Origin: Clostridiales bacterium
Lineage (GTDB): Bacteria; Bacillota; Clostridia; Christensenellales; Aristaeellaceae
DNA: 7,268 nt
NCBI GenBank assembly: GCA_012513735.1
Contig: JAAZBR010000242.1
Span: 1 to 7,268 of the forward strand
Direction of reading: 5' to 3'
Both the position numbers and the translations under genes were made by a program. Within the stretch, counting starts at the first letter, position 1. Every line of letters begins with the position of its first letter. The notes under the pieces are model-generated. The model made no database searches, was not told the DNA's origin, and saw only the letters and a program-made list of their open reading frames with translations. Shown here piece by piece: positions 1 through 5,062 of this stretch.

Positions 1-123
1 ATCTTTGGTGACACCGTGGTGCGCGTCAGCCCCACCTATGCCTTGGCCATGCATATTGATACCGATGAGAGCAATGCCGCCGCGGCGTCCTCTTGCGATG
101 CCTATGGTGAAATAGTCAAATAA
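1..123 (+). CDS. C-terminal 40 residues of an unidentified protein (5' end outside window)
   Basis: An open frame runs from the first base to a TAA at 121-123 and reads IFGDTVVRVSPTYALAMH..., ending GEIVK. It has no stop, its composition is soluble and ordinary, and a strong plus-strand intrinsic terminator (152-196) begins 28 nt after the stop. That terminator is the best evidence that this is a real plus-strand gene. I do not recognise the family from 40 residues. There is no membrane segment and no metal- or nucleotide-binding motif that I can name. The gene converges on the amino-acid transporter operon and so is not in that operon. Confidence 0.65.
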   Translation: MFGDTVVRVSPTYALAMHIDTDESNAAAASSCDAYGEIVK

Positions 124-151
124 GCTATCTGTTCTTTCGAGTGGATTCCAG

Positions 152-196
152 GCGCACCTGCGATGGCTTTCAGGCCGTCGCGGGTGTGCTTTGTTT
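152..196 (+). terminator. Rho-independent terminator of the plus-strand gene ending at 123
   Basis: The arms GCGCACCTGCGATGGC (152-167) and GCCGTCGCGGGTGTGC (174-189) pair over all 16 positions, three of them G-U, around the 6-nt loop TTTCAG. A T-rich tail TTTGTTT (190-196) follows. The wobble pairs become A-C mismatches in minus-strand RNA, so the hairpin is oriented for plus-strand transcripts. Confidence 0.85.
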
Positions 197-216
197 GCAG
201 ATGGGGGAGAAATATG

Positions 217-274
217 AAAAAGCCTGTGCTTTGCTGCTGATGCCGGCACTGCCAAATCCGGCCGTGCTGCAGGC
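217..274 (-). terminator. Possible weak terminator of the amino-acid transporter operon
   Basis: In minus-strand RNA, about 30 nt past the ATPase stop, GCCTG (274-270) can pair with CAGGC (226-222), enclosing GCCGG/CCGGC. T5 (221-217) follows directly. The stem is short and interrupted. A competing small hairpin, GCAGG-TTTCG-CCTGC read on the minus strand (269-283), uses some of the same bases. It is listed because the operon must end near here and nothing better is visible. Confidence 0.3.
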
Positions 275-303
275 GAAACCTGCCGGGAGCTGACCCAATC
301 TGT

Positions 304-1080
304 CTACTCGCCGATAAACTTCAGAAAACTGGCTACCCTCTCATTCTCTTTCCTGTGCACAGTGAAGAATTCATCCTTATCCGCATCTACCGCCACGGCT
401 CCCTTGTCCATAAATATAATACGTCTGGCAACGTGTCTGGCAAAAACCATTTCGTGCGTTACGGCAATCATACACACGCCGTCGGCAGCCAAATCCTCCA
501 GGATGTGCAGGACTTCGCTGGTCATTTCCGGATCCAATGCTGATGTGATTTCGTCCAGCAACAGCGCCTTAGGATCCATCATCAGCGCCCGCGCAATGGC
601 AATCCGCTGCTGCTCTCCACCGGACAACTCGAAATGACGGGCCTTTTCCTTGCTGATGAGACCTACCTTATTCAACAAGTGCTTTGCCTTGTCTGTAGCC
701 TGTGCCATACTCATGCCCAGCAGTTTTCGGGGCCCGAGGGTGAGGTTCTGCATGACATTCAGGTGGGGAAAAAGTACTGTTTGCTGGAATACCATGCCGC
801 AGGTCAGGCGGATATTCTTTAGCTTATGTTTGTCCCGCACGGACATTCCATCCACCAGAATATCGCCCTCATCAATGGTCTCCAATCCATTGATGCAGCG
901 CAGGAGGGTGGACTTTCCCGTTCCGCTTGGGCCGATAAGAACCGTAACACCCTGCTGATCAAAGTCAACTGAGAAATCCTGCAAAACTGTCAGTTTGGTT
1001 TTAATATACTTTTTGGTGCTTTCATCAAAGCTTTGAATCTGGAAGCTCTTTGTTACGTTTTTTACTTCAATCATTGCCAT
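304..1080 (-). CDS. Polar amino-acid ABC transporter, ATP-binding protein (GlnQ/HisP type)
   Basis: This is the cytoplasmic ATPase that powers the importer made with the two permeases just upstream. The 258-residue protein has a full nucleotide-binding domain: Walker A GPSGTGKST (50-58), Q-loop FQQ (98-100) followed by LFPHLNV, ABC signature LSGGEQQR (152-159), Walker B ALLLDE (172-177), D-loop SALD (180-183) and switch His209. Length and motif spacing are typical of the family. I chose ATG at 1080 because GGGAG (1095-1091) lies 10 nt upstream. The longer frame from 1125 would overlap the permease gene by 29 nt and has no comparable site. The gap to the permease stop is 16 bp, so the genes are co-transcribed. 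One oddity is DEITSALDP, where most relatives have DEPTSALDP. Family assignment is firm; the substrate cannot be read from an ATPase. Confidence 0.95.
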   Translation of the reverse strand: MAMIEVKNVTKSFQIQSFDESTKKYIKTKLTVLQDFSVDFDQQGVTVLIGPSGTGKSTLLRCINGLETIDEGDILVDGMSVRDKHKLKNIRLTCGMVFQQTVLFPHLNVMQNLTLGPRKLLGMSMAQATDKAKHLLNKVGLISKEKARHFELSGGEQQRIAIARALMMDPKALLLDEITSALDPEMTSEVLHILEDLAADGVCMIAVTHEMVFARHVARRIIFMDKGAVAVDADKDEFFTVHRKENERVASFLKFIGE

Positions 1081-1087
1081 CAAGATG

Positions 1088-1095
1088 TCACTCCC
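1088..1095 (-). promoter_or_regulatory. Ribosome binding site deciding the ATPase start
   Basis: GGGAGTGA on the minus strand lies in the 16-bp gap after the permease stop, at good distance from ATG 1080. A second ATG at 1074 (MIEVKN) is possible but less well spaced. Confidence 0.65.
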
Positions 1096-1096
1096 G

Positions 1097-1768
1097 CTAT
1101 ATGGTAAAGCCCATGCGCTTTTCAAGGTATCTGGCCACCCGTGCCAAAGGATAGGTAAGCGCGAAATATACTGCCGCTACGATGGCATATATCAGGAAAG
1201 GCAGTAAGGTCTTCTGGGCGACAATCTGCCCTGCCTTGGTCAGGTCCTGCAGACTGACAAAGGAAACAAGGGAGGAAGTCTGCAACTGGGATATGTAAAG
1301 GGTAATTGCCTGAGGGATTAACAGCCGGATGGCCTGACGGGCGATGACATAGACGTACACCTGGAGTTTGTTGAACCCTATGGCATACCCGGATTCCCAT
1401 TGTCCTCTGGGAACAGCGATGATGGAACTATGCACCAGAACGGCAAAGAACGCTGAGGTGTTCAGCGATAGCGTGAGGAGCGCAGCGGTCATGGCCGGCA
1501 TTCTGATTCCAAGTGAGGGTAAGCCATAGTACACTAAAAACAACTGAACAATCAGCGGGGAGTTTCTTAAAGGCTCCATGATGAGCAGAGGCAGTTTATT
1601 CAGCACTTGGTTCTTCGAGCACCTGACGATCCCCAGAAGCAACCCAATCAGTGTGCCGAAGGCCAACGAAATGAGCGTGATTTGAAGCGTTAGTCCTGCC
1701 GCACGGAAGATAAGAACCATGTCGCTCCATCGAAACTTCGCATAGGAGGCAAAATCGAATACGGACAT
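1097..1768 (-). CDS. Polar amino-acid ABC transporter permease (second permease, HisM/GlnP type)
   Basis: This inner-membrane subunit of 223 residues belongs to the His/Glu/Gln/Arg permease family. Hydrophobic segments lie at about 20-48, 61-83, 92-112, 146-166 and 189-209, the usual five-helix plan. The family stretch MEPLRNSPLIVQLFLVYYGLP is at about 64-84. The cytoplasmic coupling (EAA-like) loop is at about 124-143, with the conserved Gly of AIGF. Its first residues are degenerate (ESGYAIGF instead of EAARALG), which the partner permease compensates with a better loop. The start is supported by GGGAGGA a few bases upstream. It begins 12 bp after the stop of the first permease, so the pair forms a heterodimeric pore. 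Confidence in the family is high. Which permease contacts which ATPase is not visible. Confidence 0.93.
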   Translation of the reverse strand: MSVFDFASYAKFRWSDMVLIFRAAGLTLQITLISLAFGTLIGLLLGIVRCSKNQVLNKLPLLIMEPLRNSPLIVQLFLVYYGLPSLGIRMPAMTAALLTLSLNTSAFFAVLVHSSIIAVPRGQWESGYAIGFNKLQVYVYVIARQAIRLLIPQAITLYISQLQTSSLVSFVSLQDLTKAGQIVAQKTLLPFLIYAIVAAVYFALTYPLARVARYLEKRMGFTI

Positions 1769-1780
1769 CGCTCTTCCTCC

Positions 1781-2443
1781 CTACAACCTGATTTCGATCC
1801 GCTTATCAATCGCCTTGGCAATGAATGACACTGCGTAGGTGAATAGCGTGTAGGAAATCAACAGTATCAGGTAGATTTCAAATGGGCGGTTGCTGCGTGC
1901 GGATACGGTTTTCGCTACGCCCATAATTTCCATGAGGGTAATGCTGTAGCACACAGAAGATGTCAGCACAAGGTTAACAAAGTTACTGGTCAGGGGCTTA
2001 AATGCAAGGCGCAGGGAAATGGGAAGCACAACAAAAAGGAAGTTCTGCAGCTTTGAGAACCCCAATGCTGCAGATGCCTCATAGTAACCGGTTTTTATAG
2101 CCAGAAGGCCCGATCGGATGACTTCACAGTTGGGCGCGCTGGCATTGATCCCCAAGGCAACAATGCCCACGGTCAACGCATCCACGTAGATGCCAAACTG
2201 TGGCAGGCCATAGTAGAAGAAGAAAAGCTGAATCAGAAAAGGAGTGTTGCGCAGCACTTCAACCCACAGACCGGCGATTCGCCTGGCGATTTTGTTTTTT
2301 GACTGACGCATGATGGCCAGCACAATACCAAGTATGAAGCTGATCACCATGGCTCCAAGGCTGATCTTCCCTGTCAGGACGATGCCGCTTAAAAACAAGT
2401 CCGAATACTGGGACAGCACTCGGAAGTTTAGCTGATATCCCAT
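1781..2443 (-). CDS. Polar amino-acid ABC transporter permease (first permease, HisQ/GlnP type)
   Basis: This inner-membrane protein of 220 residues is the partner of the downstream permease. It has the hallmark VEVLRNTPFLIQLFFFYYGLP stretch (about 61-81). The coupling loop at about 122-141 reads EASAALGFSKLQ, close to the family pattern EAA---G, and docks on the ATPase. Five hydrophobic segments are visible, the last ending near residue 209 before a basic tail. The stretch NASAPNCEVIRSG (100-112) is unusual: relatives normally have an Ala/Tyr-rich run before the E-x-I/V-R-x-G motif. The ribosome site is weak (GGGGG 5-6 nt before ATG). The gene starts 93 bp after the binding-protein gene, with a large RNA hairpin between them, while the following gap is only 12 bp. 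This suggests lower expression than the binding protein. Confidence 0.93.
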   Translation of the reverse strand: MGYQLNFRVLSQYSDLFLSGIVLTGKISLGAMVISFILGIVLAIMRQSKNKIARRIAGLWVEVLRNTPFLIQLFFFYYGLPQFGIYVDALTVGIVALGINASAPNCEVIRSGLLAIKTGYYEASAALGFSKLQNFLFVVLPISLRLAFKPLTSNFVNLVLTSSVCYSITLMEIMGVAKTVSARSNRPFEIYLILLISYTLFTYAVSFIAKAIDKRIEIRL

Positions 2444-2478
2444 AATGCCCCCGCTGCGTATTCACTGGCTACGGAAAG

Positions 2479-2515
2479 GGTGCCCGACCGGCGGTGTGCC
2501 CACCGACCGGGCACC
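2479..2515 (-). promoter_or_regulatory. Intercistronic RNA hairpin between binding-protein and permease genes
   Basis: Read on the minus strand, GGTGCCCGGTCGGTGG pairs with CCGCCGGTCGGGCACC over 16 positions (13 Watson-Crick, 3 G-U) around the loop GCACA. It begins 21 nt after the binding-protein stop. The bases that follow are CTTTCC rather than a T-run, so it is not a classical terminator. In many importer operons such a hairpin protects the 3' end of the binding-protein mRNA and limits read-through, making binding protein more abundant than permease. That role here is inference. Confidence 0.7.
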
Positions 2516-2536
2516 GTTCAAAACAACCTTAAAAAA

Positions 2537-3334
2537 CTACCAGATGTATAACATCCCGCTGGGATAAACACCCCACCACTTGTAGTAGGTTTCGGCTTGC
2601 CAGCCGGAACTGATCTGCCAGGATACGAACATGTCCAGGTAGCGGATCCATTCCATGTCTCCCTTGCGCGCGCCGATGCAGATGGGGTCAGAGGTGTACA
2701 GATGTTCCTGCGCCTCAAGCTTGCCTTCGCTCCTGCCCGCAGCATAGTCGACCAGCGTGCTGTCTTCGAACGCGGCGTCAACACGGTCCTGCTCCAGCAG
2801 AAGCTGTTGCTCTGTGAACACATCTACATATGTGATGGTAGCTTTGGGGGCATGTTTCAGCACAAGGTCTTCACCAGTGGTTCCGCGCGCCACGGTTACC
2901 CTGGCTTCAGGGGTATTCAGGTCTTCCACCATGTGATACTTGGAACCGGCCTGTGTTAGCATTTTGATTCCTGCGCGGAGGTAGGGGATGGAAAAGTCGA
3001 TGGTCTGTGCGCGGGTCAGGTTGCCGGTAATATTGGAGAGAATGCAGTCCACCTGACCGGAGGTTACAGCAGGAATGCGGGTATCCCCGTTTACATCGAC
3101 AATCTCCAGTTCAACGCCCAAAACCTCTGCAAGCCGATGTGCCCAGTCAACGTCATAGCCTGTTGGCTTTCCGTTGTCATCGAAACCTCCGATGGGCATG
3201 CCCGATAGGGAGCATCCGATGACGATCTTTCCCTGTGCCAAGATGCGGTCGATGGTGGATTGCTCCTGGGCAACTGCGCCCCCCGCAATAGCAAGCACCA
3301 TCAAGAGAACCAGAATCACAGCCAGTTTCTTCAT
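2537..3334 (-). CDS. Extracytoplasmic amino-acid-binding protein (family 3 solute-binding protein)
   Basis: This 265-residue receptor captures an amino acid outside the membrane and delivers it to the permease pair. Residues 1-22 form a secretion signal (MKK, hydrophobic core, AVA before QEQ) without a lipobox cysteine, so it is predicted to be cleaved and soluble rather than lipid-anchored. The mature part shows family-3 landmarks: GKPTGYDVDWAHRLAEVLG (55-73), a ligand-carboxylate Arg108 in NLTRAQTIDFS, SIPYLRAG (115-122), RGTTGED (150-156) and the amino-group-binding acidic site near Asp191 (DAAFEDST). The ribosome site AAGGAGG is excellent. It is the first gene of the operon, behind the promoter at 3598-3627. 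The next gene to the right is dpaL, so diaminopropionate or a similar amino acid is a plausible ligand. That is context only; the pocket does not prove it. Confidence 0.93.
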   Translation of the reverse strand: MKKLAVILVLLMVLAIAGGAVAQEQSTIDRILAQGKIVIGCSLSGMPIGGFDDNGKPTGYDVDWAHRLAEVLGVELEIVDVNGDTRIPAVTSGQVDCILSNITGNLTRAQTIDFSIPYLRAGIKMLTQAGSKYHMVEDLNTPEARVTVARGTTGEDLVLKHAPKATITYVDVFTEQQLLLEQDRVDAAFEDSTLVDYAAGRSEGKLEAQEHLYTSDPICIGARKGDMEWIRYLDMFVSWQISSGWQAETYYKWWGVYPSGMLYIW

Positions 3335-3361
3335 GCGATTTACCTCCTTGAAGTTTATAGC

Positions 3362-3381
3362 AAAATCGGCGAACCGATTTT
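3362..3381 (-). promoter_or_regulatory. Perfect 8-bp inverted repeat just upstream of the binding-protein ribosome site
   Basis: AAAATCGG and CCGATTTT flank the 4-nt loop TTCG (minus strand), ending 12 nt before AAGGAGG. In RNA it is a small stable stem ending in U4 and could be a weak attenuator or influence ribosome access. In DNA it could be a regulator-binding dyad. The sequence alone does not decide. Confidence 0.45.
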
Positions 3382-3487
3382 ATTTACAGGGATTGCCTGT
3401 CTTTGCATTTCACCGTGAGCCAGTATACAGGAAAGAAAAGTGAACTGATTCATAAAAAACAAGTAGAGACAGAGAGCCCATGCGCAC

Positions 3488-3521
3488 AAAAAAGCGAGAC
3501 TGACTGAGAAGCAGTGTTCTC
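3488..3521 (-). promoter_or_regulatory. Possible transcription attenuator in the leader
   Basis: On the minus strand GAGA (3521-3518) and ACTG (3515-3512) can pair with CAGT (3506-3503) and TCTC (3499-3496). GC and then T6 (3493-3488) follow, a terminator-like shape. A competing 6-bp hairpin TGAGAA/TTCTCA (3522-3517 with 3510-3505) uses the same bases, so the two structures exclude each other. Both stems are short, so this is tentative. Confidence 0.3.
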
Positions 3522-3597
3522 ATATGATTAAGCAGTTATCAAGCAATGGCCGGCTGTGAAAGAACGCATCAATAATATAAAAGATGGAACTATCCTC

Positions 3598-3627
3598 ATT
3601 ATAGCTGCCAATACCCAAATGTGTCAA
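3598..3627 (-). promoter_or_regulatory. Consensus sigma-70-type promoter of the amino-acid transporter operon
   Basis: On the minus strand TTGACA (3627-3622) is followed by an 18-bp spacer and TATAAT (3603-3598), a perfect match in both hexamers. The region upstream is A/T-rich. It lies between the dpaL terminator and the binding-protein gene and points at the latter, so the transporter is its own transcription unit. Confidence 0.85.
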
Positions 3628-3633
3628 TAGGAA

Positions 3634-3647
3634 TTGAAGCGATTCAA
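3634..3647. promoter_or_regulatory. Small palindrome upstream of the -35 box, candidate operator
   Basis: TTGAA-GCGA-TTCAA is a 5-bp inverted repeat whose edge lies 6 bp from the -35 hexamer. The position suits an activator or repressor site, but a repeat this short can arise by chance in AT-rich DNA. Confidence 0.25.
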
Positions 3648-3728
3648 AAATTATGGGCTTTGTGGTGCGCCAAACGGCTGTGCCTCTGCGAAACCAGTGG
3701 CATTCATTCAGCATAACAAGGACATACC

Positions 3729-3764
3729 AAAAAAGCACCGCACACGAATGCCGTGCGCGGATGC
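3729..3764 (-). terminator. Rho-independent terminator of dpaL
   Basis: On the minus strand the hairpin pairs GCA, then (after a bulged T) CCGC and GCAC, with GTGT, GCGG and TGC around the 7-nt loop GGCATTC: 11 bp in all. T6 (3734-3729) follows directly. It starts 33 nt after the dpaL stop and separates dpaL from the downstream transporter promoter. Confidence 0.88.
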
Positions 3765-3797
3765 TGGACAAGGCATATCATAGCCCGTTCTTTCGGA

Positions 3798-4997
3798 CTA
3801 CTTCAGAGGGAAAGCCCCCTCCCACACCACACGCCGGTAACCCTGAGGATCGGTGTCCCCCTCTGTGCTGAAGCACAGTACCCGGGAGTTTCTGTTCAGC
3901 TTCAGCTTCTTCCGCAGTTCTGTCTGCTCGGGATCGGCCAGGGCGGCATACAGCAGGCCAACGCCCACCGCACCGGATTCGCCTGAAATAACCCGCGGAT
4001 CACCGAGAAGGGGGGCGCCCAGTACCCGCATACCGGTGGCGGCTGTGGGATTATCCACCGCTGCATAGCAGGTAGCGGAGCAGCGCAGCGCGTCCCAGGC
4101 CACTGTGCACATCTCGCCCACCGACAGCCCGGCCATGATGGTGTCGTTGCTGCCGGGCGCCGTGCGGTTGTGCCCATCCGCCGCTTCCGCTGTGCGTTGC
4201 AGGGCGTTGTAGCTTTCTGCCTCAATGACCGCCAACAGCGGCGGGTTGTCCGGGTATGCCTGGGCGAAAAAGGCTGTGATGGCGCCGGTCAATGTGCCGG
4301 CGCCTGCCTGTACAAAGACATGGGTGGGTTTTTGCCCGGTAGCTTCCAAGGCCTCCAGCGCTTCCAGCGCCATGGTGGTGTAGCCCTGCATGCAGTAAAA
4401 GGGAAACTGCTCATAGCCGGGCGCGGTGGTATCCTGGGCGGCTAGCCAGCCGTTGCGCTCAGCCTCTGCAAAGGACAGGCGGACCGTGTCGTCATAGCCC
4501 ATATCCGTCACGATCACCTGGGCTCCCAGGTTTTCAATGCGGTGTACCCGCTCGGGAGCAGTCCCCCGGGGCATATACACCACCGCGGGATAGTCCAGCA
4601 GCCGCGCCGTCCACGCAATGCTGGCGCCGTGGTTGCCGTCTGTGGTGGTGATGAAGGTCAGGTCGCCCAGCCGCCTGCGTACCGCCTCGCTGCGCAGGTA
4701 ATCCACGGTCATGTATTCCTCGGGCTCCTGCAGCCTGTCCATCAGCGTGCGGGCGATGGCATAGCTACCTCCCAGGGCTTTGAAGGCCTTCAGGCCAAAG
4801 CGGCCCGACTCATCTTTCACCCACAGCTTGCTGATGCCCAGGTGGCAGGCAAGCTGATCCAGCGGCTGCAGCGGCGTGGGGGCATAATCCTGCAGCGACA
4901 GGTGAAAGCGCCGGGCGCGCTGTGCATGGGCCCGGTCCAGCAGCGGCAGGATACCGCGTGTATCCTGCTCTAAAGGCTTGTGTACAATGGAAATCAA
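3798..4997 (-). CDS. dpaL: 2,3-Diaminopropionate ammonia-lyase (DpaL/YgeX)
   Basis: This is a pyridoxal-phosphate enzyme of fold type II. The E. coli enzyme converts L- and D-2,3-diaminopropionate to pyruvate and two ammonia in the cytoplasm. The 399-residue protein matches the E. coli enzyme (398) throughout. It has the cofactor lysine Lys73 in KDESGRFGLKAFK (61-73), TTTDGNHG with Asp120, Asp189 in QDTTAPGYE (both aspartates are the known active-site acids, at the same numbers), the phosphate-binding glycine loop QAGAGTLTGA (230-239), MAGLSVGE (288-295), SGESGAVGVG (338-347) and STEGDTD (377-383), ending VVWEG as in relatives. The start is TTG, set by AGGAGGA 8 nt upstream; no in-frame ATG fits. 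It lies 65 bp after mscS, probably on one mRNA, ends at a strong terminator, and is followed by an amino-acid importer that may supply its substrate. All key residues are present. Confidence 0.96.
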   Translation of the reverse strand: MISIVHKPLEQDTRGILPLLDRAHAQRARRFHLSLQDYAPTPLQPLDQLACHLGISKLWVKDESGRFGLKAFKALGGSYAIARTLMDRLQEPEEYMTVDYLRSEAVRRRLGDLTFITTTDGNHGASIAWTARLLDYPAVVYMPRGTAPERVHRIENLGAQVIVTDMGYDDTVRLSFAEAERNGWLAAQDTTAPGYEQFPFYCMQGYTTMALEALEALEATGQKPTHVFVQAGAGTLTGAITAFFAQAYPDNPPLLAVIEAESYNALQRTAEAADGHNRTAPGSNDTIMAGLSVGEMCTVAWDALRCSATCYAAVDNPTAATGMRVLGAPLLGDPRVISGESGAVGVGLLYAALADPEQTELRKKLKLNRNSRVLCFSTEGDTDPQGYRRVVWEGAFPLK

Positions 4998-5005
4998 GAT
5001 GCTGT

Positions 5006-5012
5006 TCCTCCT
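5006..5012 (-). promoter_or_regulatory. Ribosome binding site that fixes the TTG start of dpaL
   Basis: AGGAGGA on the minus strand lies 8 nt before TTG at 4997-4995. No in-frame ATG is available nearby, so the non-ATG start is well supported. Confidence 0.8.
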
Positions 5013-5062
5013 GATGGTTTGCGGGGGACGTGGATGGGACGGATTCGTCAGGCCGGTACCGT

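Larger units (their letters stand above)
3335..3591 (-). promoter_or_regulatory. Long untranslated leader of the amino-acid transporter operon
   Basis: From the predicted start of transcription (about 3591, seven bases past the -10 box) to the binding-protein ATG is about 257 nt. The leader is clearly AT-richer than the flanking genes and has no supported gene. It holds a possible attenuator ending in T6 (3488-3521), an ACAGG/CCTGT hairpin (3386-3400) with an alternative upstream CCTGT partner (3427-3431), and the 8-bp stem at 3362-3381 just before the ribosome site. I do not recognise a known riboswitch class. A leader this long suggests RNA- or protein-level control. Confidence 0.5.

Noticed and set aside
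201..293. Short plus-strand frames after the terminator (ATG at 201 or 214)
   Set aside because: They are very short; the ATG at 214 has a GGGGGAG-like sequence but stops after 8 codons. No family resemblance in any frame.
1081..1125. Longer N-terminus for the ATPase from ATG 1125
   Set aside because: It would add 15 non-conserved residues and overlap the permease gene; the ribosome site at 1088-1095 supports the start at 1080.
3354..3359. Extended -10-like TGCTATAAA near the binding-protein gene
   Set aside because: A start of transcription here would fall inside the ribosome site, and no -35 is present; the TTGACA/TATAAT pair upstream is far better.
3410..3523. Possible leader peptide of 37 codons (minus strand, ATG at 3523)
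   Set aside because: No Shine-Dalgarno sequence precedes it, and its composition shows no run of a single regulatory amino acid beyond a few Leu and Ser.
3335..3591. Known riboswitch (glycine, lysine, T-box)
   Set aside because: I could not find the conserved cores of these classes in the leader; only generic stems are visible.
3520..3771. Minus-strand open frame of 83 codons between dpaL and the binding-protein gene
   Set aside because: It would span the dpaL terminator and the consensus promoter, has no ribosome site, and its product resembles nothing I recognise.
4542..4973. Long plus-strand open frame (143 codons) within dpaL
   Set aside because: It is antisense to a strongly conserved enzyme gene in GC-rich DNA and has no ribosome site; such shadow frames are expected there. 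The other plus-strand frames inside the transporter, mscS and permease genes were dropped for the same reason.
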